Positions 62,501 to 64,000 of a stretch of DNA of 64,000 bases are shown here, one piece after another. The position numbers and the translations under genes are program-made. The stretch comes from Pantoea deleyi. Its GTDB lineage: Bacteria; Pseudomonadota; Gammaproteobacteria; Enterobacterales; Enterobacteriaceae. Positions within the stretch are counted from its first letter, which is position 1, and each line of letters starts with the position of its first letter. The notes under the pieces were generated by a model. The model saw nothing but the letters and a program-made list of their open reading frames with translations. It did no database searches and was not told where the DNA came from. Location: contig NZ_CP071408.1 of the NCBI RefSeq assembly GCF_022647325.1, positions 22,781 through 86,780 of the forward strand, read 5' to 3'.

Positions 62501-64000
62501 ATGCAAAATAAAAATTTTATAGATAGTTATCGCAAAGACATTGATGGGCTCAGAGCATTAGCTGTCGTTCTTGTCATACTTTTTCATGCCGGTATTAACC
62601 AGATTCCTTCCGGTTTTATAGGGGTCGATATCTTTTTTGCAATTTCCGGTTTTCTGATTACCGGAATTATCGTTAGGCAAAAAGAAAAAAAACAACTTTA
62701 GCCTGGCGAATTTTTTTGTGCATCGGCTCTGGCGTATCCAGCCAGCATTTATTGCTATGTCGCTGGCGACGCTGGTAGCAACATTCTGTTTCTACCTTCC
62801 TGATGACTTTCTGGCATATCTGCATAGTGGTAAATATAACGCTTTATTGCTATCAAATCAGTTCTTTGCACGCCAGAGTGCGGCCTATGCCTCGCCCGCT
62901 GCAGACCTGTTTCCTTTGCTCCACACATGGTCCCTGGCAATTGAATGGCAATGGTATCTTTTTCTTCCATTAGGAATCTTACTGACAGGCGCAGCCTTAC
63001 GTCTGAAGTCGATTCAGAGGGAAAGTCCTAATCAGACAAAAGTATTTGCTGCTGTATGGTTTATCCTGACACCACTGGCAGCTGCAATAGCGCTGATTTT
63101 GTCCAGTAAAGAGGCAGATTATGCTTATTACTCTCTGCTTACCCGCATATTTGAATTCATGGTGGGCGGAGCTGCATTTTTTCTTACCCGCTACGTTAAA
63201 TCAATCTCTTTATTTATTTCTAACGGATTAAGCATTTTATCGCTTGTCGTTTTGCTTTATATCTCGATTCAACCTGACGTCATTAGTTTCTACCCTAATG
63301 TCTATGCATTGCTGGTCGTCACTGCTTCGGCTTTAATCATGTTCACCGGTACGTTTGGGAACAGTGTCGCATCAAAGTTACTCGGACTGTCACCAGTTGC
63401 TTTCACAGGCAGGATATCTTATTCGCTATATCTCTGGCACTGGCCCGTTCTGGCCATAGCTCGATACCTAGGTTACGACATAGCTGGATCAACACTACTT
63501 TTATGCCTGACATTAACAGTTTTGCTATCGGTTATTAGCTATTATCTCGTTGAACAGCCATGCAGAGGGTTGCGCTGGCCTCTCAAATATACAATTCCTC
63601 TGTTGATCATCGTTCCAATCGTTATCTTCAGCGCTGCATTTAAATATGCTGAGAACCATGACGGCATGCCTGGCCGATTTGGTGCTGAATATGACCGGGT
63701 TGCTCACAATGTCAGTTCCGGATTAGCCCAGGCCGGTCACCGGCCGGACTGCCTGGATGGCTCTCAAAATGCGGACAGATGCGTGTTCGGAGATCTTAAA
63801 GGTCAGAAAACAGCGCTTCTGATTGGTGATTCTCATTCAAACCATTTCTGGGGCTTTTTTGACGTGCTTGCCCAGGACGCTCATATCCGGATGACTGCTT
63901 TTAGTACAGCATTGTGCTTAGCGTTACCGGATACATACCTTTATGACTGGTGGTCATTCCGGAATCGGACTTTTGATAAATGTCATGACAACACGGCCAG
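62501..64000 (+). pseudogene. OafA/YrhL-type acyltransferase with SGNH domain, frameshifted in an A8 tract (runs off the window)
   Basis: Begins [31 protein letters not shown] with the family Arg-x10-His motif, then stops at 62701. The next frame continues SLANFFVHRLWRIQPAFIAM ... LLHTWSLAIEWQWYLFLP ... ISYSLYLWHWPVL and an SGNH region (TALLIGDSHSNHFWGF). Such proteins O-acetylate LPS O-antigen or other glycans. The shift lies at the A8 run at 62685-62692; seven A would join both frames as [13 protein letters not shown]. This is either a phase-off state or a homopolymer error. The C-terminus lies outside. Confidence 0.85.

Noticed and set aside
1..64000. CRISPR arrays, tRNA or rRNA genes
   Set aside because: No regularly spaced repeats with unique spacers and no tRNA or rRNA signatures were seen on either strand.

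Overview
This window looks like part of a large plasmid from a gamma-proteobacterium of the Enterobacterales, probably a plant- or insect-associated genus such as Pantoea, Erwinia or a relative. The evidence is F-plasmid-type leading-region genes (a YubB/DUF1281 gene and an orphan DNA methylase), a ResD-like resolvase, a ParA plus small ParB-like partition pair, a plasmid umuDC operon with a LexA box, and many insertion or recombination scars. No replication initiator, relaxase, rRNA, tRNA or CRISPR array was seen, so the plasmid's replication type cannot be given. The genus is an inference.

Layout. (1) 1-2180: leading-region-like block on the minus strand (methylase, two small genes, a frameshifted yubB), with a strongly conserved GC-rich leader module upstream of the methylase and of yubB. 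(2) 2181-17160: about 15 kb of cargo. It holds sucrose genes (cscR, cscB, cscA), an arabinitol/mannitol-type dehydrogenase with a SemiSWEET-like membrane protein, then a CS1/CFA/I-type (alpha) fimbrial operon preceded by a MarT/FidL-like regulatory pair. The block lies between two direct copies of the yubB 5' end plus leader, which suggests it entered by homologous recombination. (3) 17784-18909: an XRE regulator, a LexA box, a 20-codon leader peptide, umuD and the first 76 codons of umuC.

(4) 18918-50785: a 31.9-kb island that splits umuC; the rest of umuC resumes at about 50795. Its two ends carry a perfect 16-bp inverted repeat, and two tyrosine recombinases sit just inside the left end. 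Cargo: small unknown genes, a chemoreceptor behind a good sigma-28 promoter, a LysR/GNAT/LysP module, an IS66 element, two YmgB/AriR-like biofilm regulators, an OhrR-like MarR regulator, a second chemoreceptor, a decayed third chemoreceptor, and three c-di-GMP proteins (a GGDEF, a GAF-EAL, and a GAF-PAS-GGDEF-EAL). The theme is chemotaxis and the motile/sessile switch.

(5) 50786-59400: the end of umuC, then a plasmid maintenance block (ParA and small partner, ResD-like resolvase, unknown genes, a putAbiC-like abortive infection gene, a membrane protein). Most promoters here carry the same sequence built on GTAATACA, including a perfect 22-bp palindrome; it looks like the operator of one plasmid-wide regulator. 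(6) 59574-64000: small plasmid genes, a frameshifted ribbon-helix-helix gene, a CPBP protease, and an OafA-type acyltransferase that runs off the window and is put out of frame in an A8 tract, possibly by phase variation.
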